DNA of 64,000 nucleotides from Hyphomonadaceae bacterium. Its GTDB lineage: Bacteria > Pseudomonadota > Alphaproteobacteria > Caulobacterales > Aquidulcibacteraceae. The notes below the pieces were generated by a model. It saw nothing but the letters and a program-made list of their open reading frames with translations, was not told where the DNA came from and ran no database searches. Shown here one piece after another: positions 18,819-28,179 of the stretch (position 1 is its first letter; every line of letters begins with the position of its first letter). Position numbers and translations under genes: made by a program. The stretch covers positions 1 through 64,000 of the forward strand of contig JAHBYF010000005.1 in assembly GCA_019636095.1 (NCBI GenBank). Direction: 5' to 3'.

Positions 18819-19832
18819 ATGGCCCAGATGACCATGATCCAGGCGCTCAATTCGGCGCTCGACACCATGATGGAGCGCGATCCAAACGTGCTCACCTTTG
18901 GCGAAGACGTTGGCTATTTCGGCGGCGTGTTCAAAGTCACCGAACACCTGCAGCAGAAGTACGGCGCCAAACGCTGCTTCGATGCGCCGATCAGCGAAAA
19001 CGGCATCACCGCAACCGCCATCGGCATGGCCGTGTACGGGTTGCGCCCGGTCGTTGAGATACAGTTCGCCGACTATATGTATCCGGGCTACGACCAACTC
19101 GTGAATGAAGCCTCGCGTATCCGCTATCGTTCGGCTGGCGACTTCACTGTGCCGATGACGGTGCGCATGCCCTATGGCGGTGGCATTCGCGGCGGCCAAA
19201 CCCATAGCCAATCGCCTGAATCGCTCTTCACCCACGTCGCCGGTTTGAAGACAGTGATCCCATCGACGCCGTACGATGCGAAGGGCCTGCTCATCTCAGC
19301 TATCGAAGACGATGATCCAGTCATCTTCATGGAGCCGAAGCGCATCTACAATGGCCCGTTCGACGGCTTCCATGATCGCCAAGTCTCGCCGTGGTCGAAG
19401 CATCCGGCGTCGGAAGTGCCCGACGGCTACTATAAGATCCCGCTCGGCAAGGCGAACGTCGTCAAAGAAGGCGAAGCGCTCACTGTCATCGCCTACGGCA
19501 CCATGGTGCATGTCGCGCTTGCCGCGGCCACTGAGGCGGGCATTGACGCAGAAATTATCGATCTGCGCACGCTGGTGCCGATCGACATCGAGACCATCGT
19601 GAATTCGGTCGAAAAGACTGGCCGCTGCGTCATCGTCCACGAAGCCACGCGTACGTCGGGCTTCGGCGGCGAACTCTCAGCTTTGGTGCAGGAGCATTGC
19701 TTCTATCACCTCGAAGCGCCGATCGAACGCGTGACTGGTTACGACACGCCGTATCCTCACTCCCAGGAATGGGAGTACTTCCCGACACCGCCGCGCATCA
19801 TCAAAGCCATGCGCCGCGCATTGGAGTCCTGA
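18819..19832 (+). CDS. bkdA2: Branched-chain 2-oxoacid dehydrogenase E1 beta subunit
   Basis: The 337-residue protein starts MAQMTMIQALN at the ATG at 18819, four bases after the E1alpha stop. Upstream in-frame codons belong to the E1alpha region. Conserved parts are LTFGEDVGYFGGVF, FDAPISENGI and the late TSGFGGELSA segment. It completes the alpha2beta2 E1 enzyme. The operon position between E1alpha and E2 is the standard order. Confidence 0.93.
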   Translation: MAQMTMIQALNSALDTMMERDPNVLTFGEDVGYFGGVFKVTEHLQQKYGAKRCFDAPISENGITATAIGMAVYGLRPVVEIQFADYMYPGYDQLVNEASRIRYRSAGDFTVPMTVRMPYGGGIRGGQTHSQSPESLFTHVAGLKTVIPSTPYDAKGLLISAIEDDDPVIFMEPKRIYNGPFDGFHDRQVSPWSKHPASEVPDGYYKIPLGKANVVKEGEALTVIAYGTMVHVALAAATEAGIDAEIIDLRTLVPIDIETIVNSVEKTGRCVIVHEATRTSGFGGELSALVQEHCFYHLEAPIERVTGYDTPYPHSQEWEYFPTPPRIIKAMRRALES

Positions 19833-19833
19833 C

Positions 19834-21240
19834 TTGGGCCAGTTCGTTTTCAAACTTCCTGACGTCGGTGAAGGCACCGCGGAGGCCGAGATCGTCGCTT
19901 GGCACGTACGCGTTGGCGATGTCGTCAAGGAAGATGCGCCGCTCGTCGACGTAATGACCGATAAAGCGACGGTGGAGATGACCTCTCCTGTCGACGGCAA
20001 AGTCGTCTCGATCCACGGTGAACCGGGTGATATGGCGCCGGTCGGTGGCGCTATCGTCGTGTTCGAAACCGAAGCTGAAGGCGACGACGAGCCTGCAGCA
20101 GATCCACCGCCGCCCAAGCAAGAAGCCAAAGCGCCGTCGCCTCCGCCTGCTGCGCCGCAAGCAAACGGCGCTGCTGCGCCGAAGCCGAAGATCAAAGCGC
20201 CAGCCGGCGCCACTTGGTCGGAAGACCAAGTGCAAGCCGCGATGCAAGGGTCTGCGCCGAAGGCGACGCCCGTGCCTGCCGCTGCAATGCCGACCGCCGC
20301 CGCGCCAAAGCCGCAGCAAGCCGTCGCCAAACCTGCGGCACGCGACGCCTCCGTACATGAATGGAGCCAAGCGCAGGCCTCACCCGCGGTCCGCGCGCGC
20401 GCACAGAAGCTTGGTATCGATCTCGGCCAGGTACGTGGCAGCGGGCCGGAGGGCCGCGTCACACACGAGGATCTGGACGCGGTGCTCGTGCCTGCCGTCG
20501 GCGCCCGCCGCAGCACTGGCTCGGCGCTGGCCGAGCGCAATGGCATCGAGCCGGTGAAGGTTATCGGCCTTCGCCGCAAGATCGCGGAGAAGATGCAGGA
20601 CGCCAAGCGCCGCATCCCGCACTTTGCCTATGTTGAAGAAGCCGATCTCACAGAACTTGAAGAGCTCCGTGCGCATCTGAACGCCACCAAGCGCAACGAT
20701 CAGCCGAAGCTGACCATGCTTCCGTTCCTGATGCGCGCTTTGGTGCTGGCGCTGCCGGACTTCCCGCAGATTAACGCTCGCTACGATGACGAGCAGGGCG
20801 TCGTCTATCGCCACGAGAACGTCGATATCGGCATCGCCACTCAAACCGATAACGGCCTTATCGTGCCGGTGGTGCGCCATGTGGAAGCGCGCGATGTCTG
20901 GGATAGCGCCATCGAAATCGCGCGCCTCGCCGCCGCCGTCCGCAACAACAGCGCCGGCAAGGACGAACTCTCGGGCTCGACCATCACCATCACCTCGCTC
21001 GGCGCTCTCGGCGGCATCGTGACGACGCCCGTGATCAATCACCCGGAAGTGGCGATCATCGGCGTCAACAAACTCGTCGAACGCCCGGTGGTAAAGAACG
21101 GCCAGATCGTTGTCCGTAAGATGATGAACCTCAGCTCATCCTTCGATCACCGCGTGGTCGATGGCTACGACGCAGCCGCCTTCATCCAGCGTGTGAAGGG
21201 GCTGCTCGAACATCCAGCTGCTCTATTCATCGAGCGCTGA
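19834..21240 (+). CDS. bkdB: Dihydrolipoyl acyltransferase E2 of the branched-chain complex
   Basis: The 468-residue protein has one lipoyl domain (about 1-80, lipoylated Lys44 in DKATVE), a long Pro/Ala linker, an E1/E3-binding domain (about 180-215, ending GSGPEGRVTHEDL) and a catalytic acyltransferase domain with the active histidine in FDHRVVDGYD (His439, Asp443). It forms the core that passes the acyl group to CoA. The start is a TTG with GGAG seven bases before it. No E3 gene follows, so the complex probably shares a lipoamide dehydrogenase encoded elsewhere. Confidence 0.93.
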   Translation: MGQFVFKLPDVGEGTAEAEIVAWHVRVGDVVKEDAPLVDVMTDKATVEMTSPVDGKVVSIHGEPGDMAPVGGAIVVFETEAEGDDEPAADPPPPKQEAKAPSPPPAAPQANGAAAPKPKIKAPAGATWSEDQVQAAMQGSAPKATPVPAAAMPTAAAPKPQQAVAKPAARDASVHEWSQAQASPAVRARAQKLGIDLGQVRGSGPEGRVTHEDLDAVLVPAVGARRSTGSALAERNGIEPVKVIGLRRKIAEKMQDAKRRIPHFAYVEEADLTELEELRAHLNATKRNDQPKLTMLPFLMRALVLALPDFPQINARYDDEQGVVYRHENVDIGIATQTDNGLIVPVVRHVEARDVWDSAIEIARLAAAVRNNSAGKDELSGSTITITSLGALGGIVTTPVINHPEVAIIGVNKLVERPVVKNGQIVVRKMMNLSSSFDHRVVDGYDAAAFIQRVKGLLEHPAALFIER

Positions 21241-21251
21241 GGCGGTTAAGC

Positions 21252-21265
21252 TCCTCTGCGGAGGA
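21252..21265 (+). promoter_or_regulatory. Small hairpin covering a ribosome binding site
   Basis: TCCTC (21252-21256) can pair with GAGGA (21261-21265), leaving a four-base loop. The 3' arm is part of the GGAGGA ribosome site for the ATG at 21271. A five-base stem is weak, so any effect on translation would be modest. It lies just after the E2 stop. Confidence 0.3.
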
Positions 21266-21270
21266 CTTTG

Positions 21271-21717
21271 ATGCGCCTTTTGGTGGCTTCGGCCGTTGCT
21301 GCTTGCGCGATCGCAAGCGCCGCGCTGGCGCAGAACGCGCAGCCGACCATAAGATATGTTTGGGATCAGCGGCCCGACGGAATAGCGTTTGCCCGTCACT
21401 TTCCAATACGGGCGCAACATGACGAAGTCGCGGGTGCGGCTGTGCTTTGCTGCGCCGTGAACGCGGATCGCACGCTCAATTGTACCTCCCCGCTCGAATG
21501 GCCCGCCGGTTACGGCTTCGGCGAAGCTTCGCTTTCAATTAGCCGCTATTTCCGATTGTCCGAGGCATCTTATGCGGAGGTGAGAGCCGACCCCGGTCAC
21601 ACTATTCGCCAAACCATTCGTTGGGTTCTGCCAAATCGCGGAAACGAATATCCACCAGAGGAATTCCGTGAAGCGGCGCGCACCATTTGCAATGGCGCTA
21701 CGACGCCAATCAGCTGA
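21271..21717 (+). CDS. Periplasmic TonB C-terminal-like protein
   Basis: The 148-residue protein starts at the ATG at 21271 with GGAGGA upstream and has a signal peptide ending near ASAALAQ. The mature part contains AAVLCCAVNADRTLNCT, PAGYGFGEA and SISRYFRL, the pattern of TonB C-terminal domains (strand, Cys pair, PAGxGFG, helix). It has no Pro-rich linker, so it is not a full TonB. The function is unknown. It follows the E2 gene by 30 bases. Confidence 0.65.
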   Translation: MRLLVASAVAACAIASAALAQNAQPTIRYVWDQRPDGIAFARHFPIRAQHDEVAGAAVLCCAVNADRTLNCTSPLEWPAGYGFGEASLSISRYFRLSEASYAEVRADPGHTIRQTIRWVLPNRGNEYPPEEFREAARTICNGATTPIS

Positions 21718-21752
21718 TCGAGCGCTAGCCGTGGCGACGGTTCTCGCTGCAA

Positions 21753-22907
21753 CTACCGCGAAGGCCAAGTCCAGGACGGCCGCTCGGCATCGGCGACCGC
21801 TGTCTCGCCAAGCTCCTTGCTGAGCACAAACAATCGGCAATCCGCCTCCGCCAGCAACGCCTCTGCGAGTGAGCGCGCATGGGTCACAACAAAGACTTGC
21901 GATCGCGACGCTACGCTTGCGATGAGGCGCGCAAGTGGCGCGAGCAAATCCGGATGCAGGCTGGTTTCAGGCTCGTTGAGAATCATCAAGCTTGGTGGTC
22001 TCGGCGAGAGCAATGCCGAGATCAAAAGGAAGTATCGCAGTGTGCCGTCCGATAGTTCGGCAGCCTTCAACGAACGTAGCAACCCGTGTTGCCGTACTTC
22101 GAGTTCAAGATAGCCCCGGTCACCGGTGATCTCAACGCGCGCGCCGTCGAAGGCGTCGGCGACTGCGTCATCCAATGCGGCGCTGTCGCCGATCTCCCGA
22201 ACGGTTTGCATCGCGGCAGCCAAGTCTGCGCCGTCGCTAGCAAGAACAGGCGTGTAGGTGCCCACCTGAGGGCGGCGCGCGGGCGCGTCGACGTCTGTGC
22301 GGAAGTGATCGTAGAAGCGCCAATCGCGCAGACGTTCGCGCAGCAACAGCAATTCCATTCCGTCCTTTGGATCGCTGCAATGAGTCATCATGCTGTCGAA
22401 GGGCGCCAAGCTATTGTACGCTTGGCGCCAAGTCCCGGCATCGTCTCGAATACGCACGCTTGGCCCTTGTCGAATGGCGAACGTGTTGGTTCGGCCGAAT
22501 GTCTCACCGGTCCACAAGCCTTCGGTTTTGATTGCCGGATCTCGCGCAAACGCGGAGGCCGAAGGGGTAGGAAGCCCAAGGTCGATTGCGTAGCCGTAGT
22601 CATCGCCGGAAAAGCCAAGCTTCAGTGACACCGGACCTTTCCGAACCGTCCCCTGAACAGGCTGGTCGCCGCGCTTTATTGCGCGCGAGAGCGTTTCCGG
22701 CCCAGCCCACAGGGTTGAGTCTAGCCCGCCCTCCGCCGCGAGCGCCTGAATGATGCGCCCTTGTGCAACGTCAGCCAGGAGACGAAGCGCGCGATAGAGG
22801 CTCGACTTTCCGGAGCCGTTTGGGCCCGTAACAACATTGACGGGTCCAAGCCCTAACGTGATGTCTCGAAGTGATCGATACCCGGAAATCGCGAGCTTTG
22901 TGATCAT
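21753..22907 (-). CDS. AAA ATPase of the RecF/OLD-like (AAA_21) group
   Basis: The 384-residue protein has Walker A GPNGSGKS (28-35), the ABC-like signature AELSDGTLRYF and the Walker B region LMILNEPETSLHP, followed by the switch strand VFVVTHA. No TOPRIM nuclease domain is present, so it is not a complete OLD nuclease. Stand-alone members are predicted DNA- or defence-related ATPases of unknown action. It stands alone, convergent with the TonB-like gene. Confidence 0.82.
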   Translation of the reverse strand: MITKLAISGYRSLRDITLGLGPVNVVTGPNGSGKSSLYRALRLLADVAQGRIIQALAAEGGLDSTLWAGPETLSRAIKRGDQPVQGTVRKGPVSLKLGFSGDDYGYAIDLGLPTPSASAFARDPAIKTEGLWTGETFGRTNTFAIRQGPSVRIRDDAGTWRQAYNSLAPFDSMMTHCSDPKDGMELLLLRERLRDWRFYDHFRTDVDAPARRPQVGTYTPVLASDGADLAAAMQTVREIGDSAALDDAVADAFDGARVEITGDRGYLELEVRQHGLLRSLKAAELSDGTLRYFLLISALLSPRPPSLMILNEPETSLHPDLLAPLARLIASVASRSQVFVVTHARSLAEALLAEADCRLFVLSKELGETAVADAERPSWTWPSR

Positions 22908-22978
22908 TCGTCGTCCGACTGTCTAGCGAGACATTAGGGCTTGGACGCGGCGCGTCGACCACGTCTGCGGTATTCGGC

Positions 22979-23479
22979 TCACGAAATTTCTGCGCTGATC
23001 GCGGCCGGCGTCTTGAGTGTTTGCAGAACGACGCAATAGCGCTCGGTAAGCTTCAGCAGCGTCGCGCGCTGGTCGTCGCCGATCTGGTTGCCGAGCACAA
23101 AGCGCAAGCGAATGTCAGAAAACCCCACCGGCGCGCCCTTATCGACACCGAGCGTGCCGCGGAAATCGAGATCGCCTTCGGCGATGACTTCAGCATCGCC
23201 TATGTCGATCTCGAGCGCCGTCGCAACCGCATTCAGCGTCACGCCTGCGCACGCAACCAACGCCTGTAGCAACATGTCGCCAGAGCAGAGCAGGCTGCCG
23301 TCGCCGCCGCTGGCTGGGTGAAGCCCGGCCGCCGCCATCGCGCGTCCGGTTTCAACCGAGCAGCTTACGTTGTCGCCCAATCGTCCCTGCGCGCGCAGCG
23401 TTATCCGCGCCTCGCCTGGCGCCGTCCGGTATTTGTCTTTCAGCGGCGCCTGAAGCGCCTTCAAGCTGTCAGCGTCCAT
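22979..23479 (-). CDS. OsmC-family peroxide-reducing or redox protein
   Basis: The 166-residue protein starts at the ATG at 23479; a TTG one codon earlier is less likely. OsmC-type features are the two cysteines in LVACAGVTL and ERYCVVLQTL, with the long central helix between them. OsmC/Ohr enzymes reduce organic hydroperoxides through this Cys pair. A six-base-arm hairpin (23514-23529) lies just upstream and could be a regulator site. Confidence 0.82.
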   Translation of the reverse strand: MDADSLKALQAPLKDKYRTAPGEARITLRAQGRLGDNVSCSVETGRAMAAAGLHPASGGDGSLLCSGDMLLQALVACAGVTLNAVATALEIDIGDAEVIAEGDLDFRGTLGVDKGAPVGFSDIRLRFVLGNQIGDDQRATLLKLTERYCVVLQTLKTPAAISAEIS

Positions 23480-23698
23480 CAATGCTCTCCGCGTTCGCTT
23501 GTAGCACGAGGCCCGCTCATTTTTGAGCGCCCTCGAAACTCTTCATGATTCTTCTAAGTGTCTGGCAATGGGCGGGAAATCCTCGTTTCCCACGTATCCG
23601 TGACCTACGTCATCTTCCCGTCGCGTTCCTGAGAGCCTAATACGGCCTCTGGGACAAACGAGGCCGGCGTGAGAACGCGCCGTGGCAGGGGTGCGCGG

Positions 23699-25258
23699 AT
23701 GGCGGACATCTTTATTTCCTACGCGAGCGAAGATCGCAATCGCGTTCGGCCTCTCGCCGAAGCGTTGCAGCAGCGCGGCTTCAATGTCTGGTGGGATCGC
23801 TCGTTGGCGGCTGGGCAGGACTACACGGCCATTATCGAGAAAGAGTTGAGGGACGCGAAAGCCGTCATCGTTCTGTGGACGCAAAGCTCCGCCAACTCGA
23901 CGTTTGTCCGCGATGAGGCGGGCCGCGCGCGCGACGAGGGCCGTCTCGTTCCTGTGATGCTCGACAATGTGCAGATTCCGCTCGGCTTCGGGGCTTTCCA
24001 AGCGGAAGACTTTACGCGCTGGAATGGCGGCGCCAACGCGCCGCAGATGCAGCTGCTTGTGGAAGTGCTGAGCGCCAAGCTTTCGGGCCGCGAAGTCAAC
24101 TCGTCCGAGATCGAACGCCGCCGCCGCCGTTTGGGTGCGCGAATTCGTATCGTGTCGGTGCTCACCGTGATCGCGTTGATCGCAGGCATCGCTTGGGTGG
24201 TGAACGATTTCGTACGCCCCGATCCGCCGCCAACCGATTTGCGTGCGGAGCTTTTGCGTCTGCTCGCGGACGGGCAGCTCACGCCTGAGCAAGCGATCCA
24301 ACTCGCGCAAATCCTGGAATCTGGCGCACTTGGCCAGACTGCCGACGCCAGTGAGGAAGCACGGATGCCCGGCGTTGCGTCCGATACGGCGCCGTCTGCC
24401 AGTATGACTGAGGGCATGGTCAGCGAAGCCTCATTCGACGCGACCGCGAGCGAGGCCTATCGGGTTGCCTTCGCGGCGCTTGCGGCGCACCCCGACGCGC
24501 ACGTTCGCTTGGCCGTCGCGCAGATGTCGCAAGCGAGCACGCGAGACTCCGCGATGCAAACGCTCTGGACCTACGCCAACGAGCATCCCGACGACCCGCT
24601 GCGTGATGAGATGTTCCTCCTATGCGGTTCGGTGGGCGAGGCGAACAACAACCCGCTGGGCCAGCGCGCGCTGGAGCAGGCAACGAGCTTGCGTTCGCGC
24701 GATCCAGCCGTCTGGCGCATGCTGTCGCGCTCGTATCAACGCACAAATCGCGCCGGCGAGGCCGAGGCTGCGGCGCAGGTTTCCGAGGGCGTGGCGGCGC
24801 AGAACGCTGGCGACACGGCTGCAGCCGAGCAGCAATTGCAGCGGGCGCTGCCGCAATTGACCGCCCCGGAACTGCGTGCGCCGGTAGCGTCCGAGCTGGG
24901 CCAGATCGCCGAAGCACGTGGCGATTTCACTGCTGCTAGCGCCCGCTTCTCGCAAGCCTACAGCGCGCGCGAACAGGTGGCGCAAGCGACGCCGGATTCT
25001 GCCTCGGCCGGCGAGATCCAAGCTGATGCGCAGCAATTGGTGCGCGCGCTTGATCGCTCGGGCCGCACACGTGAAGCGTGCGAGCGCCTGCGCCAAGCTC
25101 AGGAACAGCACGACGTCGCCGCGCCCGATGCCGAGTTGTTGCAGCGCTGCCAGCGTCTCTATCGCACCAATCTGCGCAATGACGTCCAATTGGCCCCGCA
25201 ACTGCAGAGCCGCGCGATTCAAGTGCGCCCGGAGGTGACGCCAACGCCGACGCCGTGA
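23699..25258 (+). CDS. TIR-domain protein with TM segment and repeat-rich C-terminus
   Basis: The 519-residue protein starts at the ATG at 23699 with AGGGG upstream. Residues 1-130 are a TIR domain: FISYASEDR (5-13), WWDRSLAAGQ (31-40), VIVLWTQSSANSTFVRDE (57-73) with Glu73 at the position of the NADase glutamate. A membrane segment spans about 149-170. The remaining 350 residues are helical, Ala/Gln-rich and resemble degenerate TPRs. TIR domains in bacteria often cleave NAD+ in defence or make scaffolds for signalling. The role here is unknown, and no partner gene of a named defence system is adjacent. Confidence 0.85.
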   Translation: MADIFISYASEDRNRVRPLAEALQQRGFNVWWDRSLAAGQDYTAIIEKELRDAKAVIVLWTQSSANSTFVRDEAGRARDEGRLVPVMLDNVQIPLGFGAFQAEDFTRWNGGANAPQMQLLVEVLSAKLSGREVNSSEIERRRRRLGARIRIVSVLTVIALIAGIAWVVNDFVRPDPPPTDLRAELLRLLADGQLTPEQAIQLAQILESGALGQTADASEEARMPGVASDTAPSASMTEGMVSEASFDATASEAYRVAFAALAAHPDAHVRLAVAQMSQASTRDSAMQTLWTYANEHPDDPLRDEMFLLCGSVGEANNNPLGQRALEQATSLRSRDPAVWRMLSRSYQRTNRAGEAEAAAQVSEGVAAQNAGDTAAAEQQLQRALPQLTAPELRAPVASELGQIAEARGDFTAASARFSQAYSAREQVAQATPDSASAGEIQADAQQLVRALDRSGRTREACERLRQAQEQHDVAAPDAELLQRCQRLYRTNLRNDVQLAPQLQSRAIQVRPEVTPTPTP

Positions 25259-25262
25259 GACG

Positions 25263-25826
25263 CTAGGTTTTGGGTCTCAGGAAAAGCACCTTCGCGGCGC
25301 CGTAAGCGCGTTCGTCCAGTGTTTCGAAATTTGGCGTCTGCGGCGTTTCGTCGGCGCCAACTTCGAGGGTGATGAGCGCATCCGGTGTGATCCAGCCGCC
25401 TTCGATCAAGCGCGCCGCCGCGCGCTCTCCCAACTGCTTGCCGTAGGGCGGATCGAGAAACACAAGGTCGAACGGCTCGCCCAGCCCAGCCGGTTTCAGG
25501 CCCAGGTCGGTCGCGTCGCGCCGGTGAATGCGGGTCGCGCCGAACAGGCCCAATGCTTCGATATTGTCGCGTATCGCGCCGCGCGCCGCGGAATCCGTGT
25601 CGACGAACAGCGCAAACGCGGCCCCGCGCGACATCGCTTCCAGCCCAAGCGCTCCTGATCCCGCGAATAAGTCGAGCACTCGCCGTCCTGCGACGCCAGG
25701 TGACCAGTCCGCGTGCGCCAAGACGTTGAAAACGCCCTCACGTGCGCGATCCGAAGTTGGACGCGTGTCGCGGCCCGCTGGGGTTGAGATGGCCCTGCCT
25801 TTGAAGGTTCCGCCGACAATTCTCAT
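25263..25826 (-). CDS. rsmD: 16S rRNA (guanine966-N2)-methyltransferase
   Basis: The 187-residue protein starts MRIVGGTFKGR at 25826, the conserved RsmD beginning; longer upstream frames are not real. The SAM-binding region is LDLFAGSGALGLEAMSRGA and the catalytic motif is LDPPYGK, the DPPY form of N-methyltransferases. It methylates 16S rRNA in the 30S subunit. It converges with the TIR gene, with only four bases between the stops. Confidence 0.93.
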   Translation of the reverse strand: MRIVGGTFKGRAISTPAGRDTRPTSDRAREGVFNVLAHADWSPGVAGRRVLDLFAGSGALGLEAMSRGAAFALFVDTDSAARGAIRDNIEALGLFGATRIHRRDATDLGLKPAGLGEPFDLVFLDPPYGKQLGERAAARLIEGGWITPDALITLEVGADETPQTPNFETLDERAYGAAKVLFLRPKT

Positions 25827-25917
25827 GGCGCTGTCTCGCGCGGCCAGTGGGCAAGCGCAACTTGGTTTTGACTGCCTTCTCCCGCCGTTCTGCGCTACAC
25901 CGGTCGGCGGGAGGTCG

Positions 25918-26286
25918 ATGATGAGACTACTTGCAATAGCGACGCTCTTTTTCGCGGTTTCTTGTGCAAGCCCGGAGGGAGCGCCCACCGGCGCCGAACA
26001 GGCACAGGCCACGGCGACACAGAACTATGGCGATGCGCGCTCAGTTGCGTCTGATGATGCGGTGCGCGACGCCCGTCGCGCCTATCGTACGGCTTGCCAG
26101 CAAAGCAATTCTGACGGTTGGTGCGAGTGCATGACGGGCGGAATGGCGCAAGCGTTGCCACCGGCTGAGCTTGCCATCGCCACCGCCGCTTTTGCCGGCG
26201 GAACTGTGCAAGCTTCGGACCCAGCCCGGCAGCACGTCGCGCAAACCCGCGCCGCGGTCGAGCGGGGCTGCGACCAGTTTCGTTAG
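25918..26286 (+). CDS. Small lipoprotein, unknown function
   Basis: The 122-residue protein starts at the ATG at 25918 (another ATG follows directly) with GGGAGG upstream. The signal ends in a lipobox-like FFAVSCAS. The mature part contains the conserved-looking segment CQQSNSDGWCECMTGGMAQ with several cysteines, which could form disulfides. No family name was recognised. It is divergent from rsmD, 91 bases apart, so a promoter for both lies between. Confidence 0.65.
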   Translation: MMRLLAIATLFFAVSCASPEGAPTGAEQAQATATQNYGDARSVASDDAVRDARRAYRTACQQSNSDGWCECMTGGMAQALPPAELAIATAAFAGGTVQASDPARQHVAQTRAAVERGCDQFR

Positions 26287-26416
26287 GCTTGCCCGCGCGC
26301 AGAGCCAGAACGATATGTCGCGCTTGCGACTTGTGGGCTGGTGCTTGACCTGGGCGTCAGCTTTCGTGAACAAGAACGGCCCCTGAAACCTCGGGGCGGA
26401 CCGGAGTAGCGCCACC

Positions 26417-27115
26417 GTGGAAGGATTGATCGCGAGCTTTATCGACGTCTTCAATCCGGATCACGCAGTCACCAACTTCGCGGCGCTGTTTCAGGTCATC
26501 CTGATCGACCTGGCGCTGGCTGGTGACAACGCCGTCGCCGTAGGGCTCGCCGCCTCGGCGCTGCCGAAGGATCAGCGGCGTAGGGCCATCTTCTGGGGCA
26601 TCGTGCTGGCGCTCTTTCTGCGGATCGCCTTCGCGAGTGTCACGCTGCACCTTTTGCAGATTCAGGGTCTGCTGCTGGTTGGCGGCTTGCTGCTCTTCTG
26701 GGTGGCGTGGCGGATGTGGTCCGACCTCCAGCACCACAATCCTATTCAGGTCAATGATCCGGCCGCGGGCGTAGCAGCGGCGGAGGCAGTCGGCGGCAAG
26801 AAGCCGAAGACATTCTTCAGCGCCTTGCTCACGATCGTTGTCGCCGACGTTTCGATGTCGCTCGACAATGTCATCGCGGTTGCGGCGGTCTCGCGCCACA
26901 ACGAAATCATCATGTGGTTCGGCTTGATCTTGTCGGTGATCCTCATGGGCATCGCGGCTTCGATTGTCGCGCGTGTGATTGATCGCCATCGCTGGATCGC
27001 CGTCATCGGGATTATCTTCATTGTCTTTGCTGGCGCGCGGATGATCTGGGAAGACGCGCACAACTTCTTGCCGCAATACATTCCCTCAATTCCAGCATTT
27101 CTAGGCGGACACTAG
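26417..27115 (+). CDS. TerC-family (YjbE-type) membrane transporter
   Basis: The 232-residue protein has seven or so membrane segments and the two family signatures LALAGDNA (about 35-42) and ADVSMSLDNVIAVA (about 141-154), whose Asp/Asn residues are linked to metal transport. TerC/Alx proteins export manganese or protect exported proteins from mismetallation. The start is a GTG with CGGAG 9 bases upstream. Its stop overlaps that of the pseudouridine synthase gene in the sequence CTAG. Confidence 0.88.
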   Translation: MEGLIASFIDVFNPDHAVTNFAALFQVILIDLALAGDNAVAVGLAASALPKDQRRRAIFWGIVLALFLRIAFASVTLHLLQIQGLLLVGGLLLFWVAWRMWSDLQHHNPIQVNDPAAGVAAAEAVGGKKPKTFFSALLTIVVADVSMSLDNVIAVAAVSRHNEIIMWFGLILSVILMGIAASIVARVIDRHRWIAVIGIIFIVFAGARMIWEDAHNFLPQYIPSIPAFLGGH

Positions 27116-27864
27116 GACCAGTCCTTGCCCAATTGCTCTTTGAGCGCCTTGCGCGGAATTTCTTCCACCGCGCCGGGCGGCAACGTACCGAGTTGGAACG
27201 GCCCGTAGGATGTCCGGATCAGCCGGTTCACGCGAAGTCCCAATGCATCGAGCACGCGCCGCACCTCGCGGTTTTTGCCCTCGGTGATCGCCACATTGAT
27301 CCACGCATTGGCGCCGCTGCCGCGCTCCAACTTTGCGTCGATCGAGCCATAGCGCACGCCATCGACGGTGATGCCGTCCTTCAGCGTGTCCAGCTCGTCT
27401 TGCGTCACGCGCCCGAACGCGCGCGCGCGATACCGGCGCAGCCAGCCGTTGGCGGGCAATTCGAGCTTACGGGCGAGTTCACCGTCATTGGTCAGCAGCA
27501 ACAGCCCTTCGGATGTGAGATCGAGCCGGCCGACGGAAATCACCCGAGGCATGTCGTTGGGCAGATGCTGAAACACCGTTGGCCGCCCGGCCGGGTCACG
27601 GTGCGTGGTCACCAGCCCCGAGGGTTTATGATAGCGCCACATGCGCGTCGCCTCGGCCGCGCCGATCGGGCGGCCATCGACCTGCACTTTATCTGCCGCG
27701 GTCACCTTCACCGCCGGAGTGTCCAGCACCTTGCCGTTGAGCTTCACGCGGCCTTCGGCGATCAATCGCTCAGCATCCCGCCGCGAGCAGACCCCCGCGC
27801 GCGCGAGGAACTTCGCAATGCGCTCGGCTTCCGGGTTAGAAGAGGACTCAGAAGGTTTTGCCAT
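27112..27864 (-). CDS. rluB: RluB/RsuA-family rRNA pseudouridine synthase
   Basis: The 250-residue protein has an S4 RNA-binding domain (about 14-60, RIAKFLARAGVCSRRDAERLI) and a catalytic domain with VGRLDLTSEGLLLLTNDG, whose Asp is the nucleophile, plus the late EGKNREVRR motif. It modifies uridine in rRNA, probably 23S; the exact paralog (RluB, RluE, RluF, RsuA) is not certain. Its start codon shares bases with the divergent monooxygenase gene (CATG). Confidence 0.87.
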   Translation of the reverse strand: MAKPSESSSNPEAERIAKFLARAGVCSRRDAERLIAEGRVKLNGKVLDTPAVKVTAADKVQVDGRPIGAAEATRMWRYHKPSGLVTTHRDPAGRPTVFQHLPNDMPRVISVGRLDLTSEGLLLLTNDGELARKLELPANGWLRRYRARAFGRVTQDELDTLKDGITVDGVRYGSIDAKLERGSGANAWINVAITEGKNREVRRVLDALGLRVNRLIRTSYGPFQLGTLPPGAVEEIPRKALKEQLGKDWS

Positions 27865-28179
27865 GTTCGCAGTGATCTATAGGTGGCAGGTGCTACCAGG
27901 GCTTGAAGCGCAATTCGAGGCGGGGTGGCGTCGCGGCACCGAACGGATTGCGGCGGAGTTCGGTGGTTGGGGGTCGAGGCTCCATAGGCAGGCCGACGGC
28001 GTCTACATCGCCTACGCGCAATGGCCGGATGAAGACACCTGGAAGAAGGCGATGGAAACCAGAATGCACCATTCCGACGAGGAAGCGCGGCGCCAATATC
28101 GCGAAGCCATCGTGCCGGGGACGTTCGAAACCATCGCGCAGGGGGAGGTTGTCGCCGATCTGCTGGAGCTGCGCCGTCC

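Noticed and set aside
21241-23700. E3 (lipoamide dehydrogenase) gene expected after E2
   Set aside because: No FAD/NAD disulfide oxidoreductase motif was found here or elsewhere in the window.
26290-26416. Possible yybP-ykoY manganese riboswitch before the TerC gene
   Set aside because: GGAGTAG occurs only 12 bases before the start, leaving no room for the aptamer, and no second conserved half was seen.
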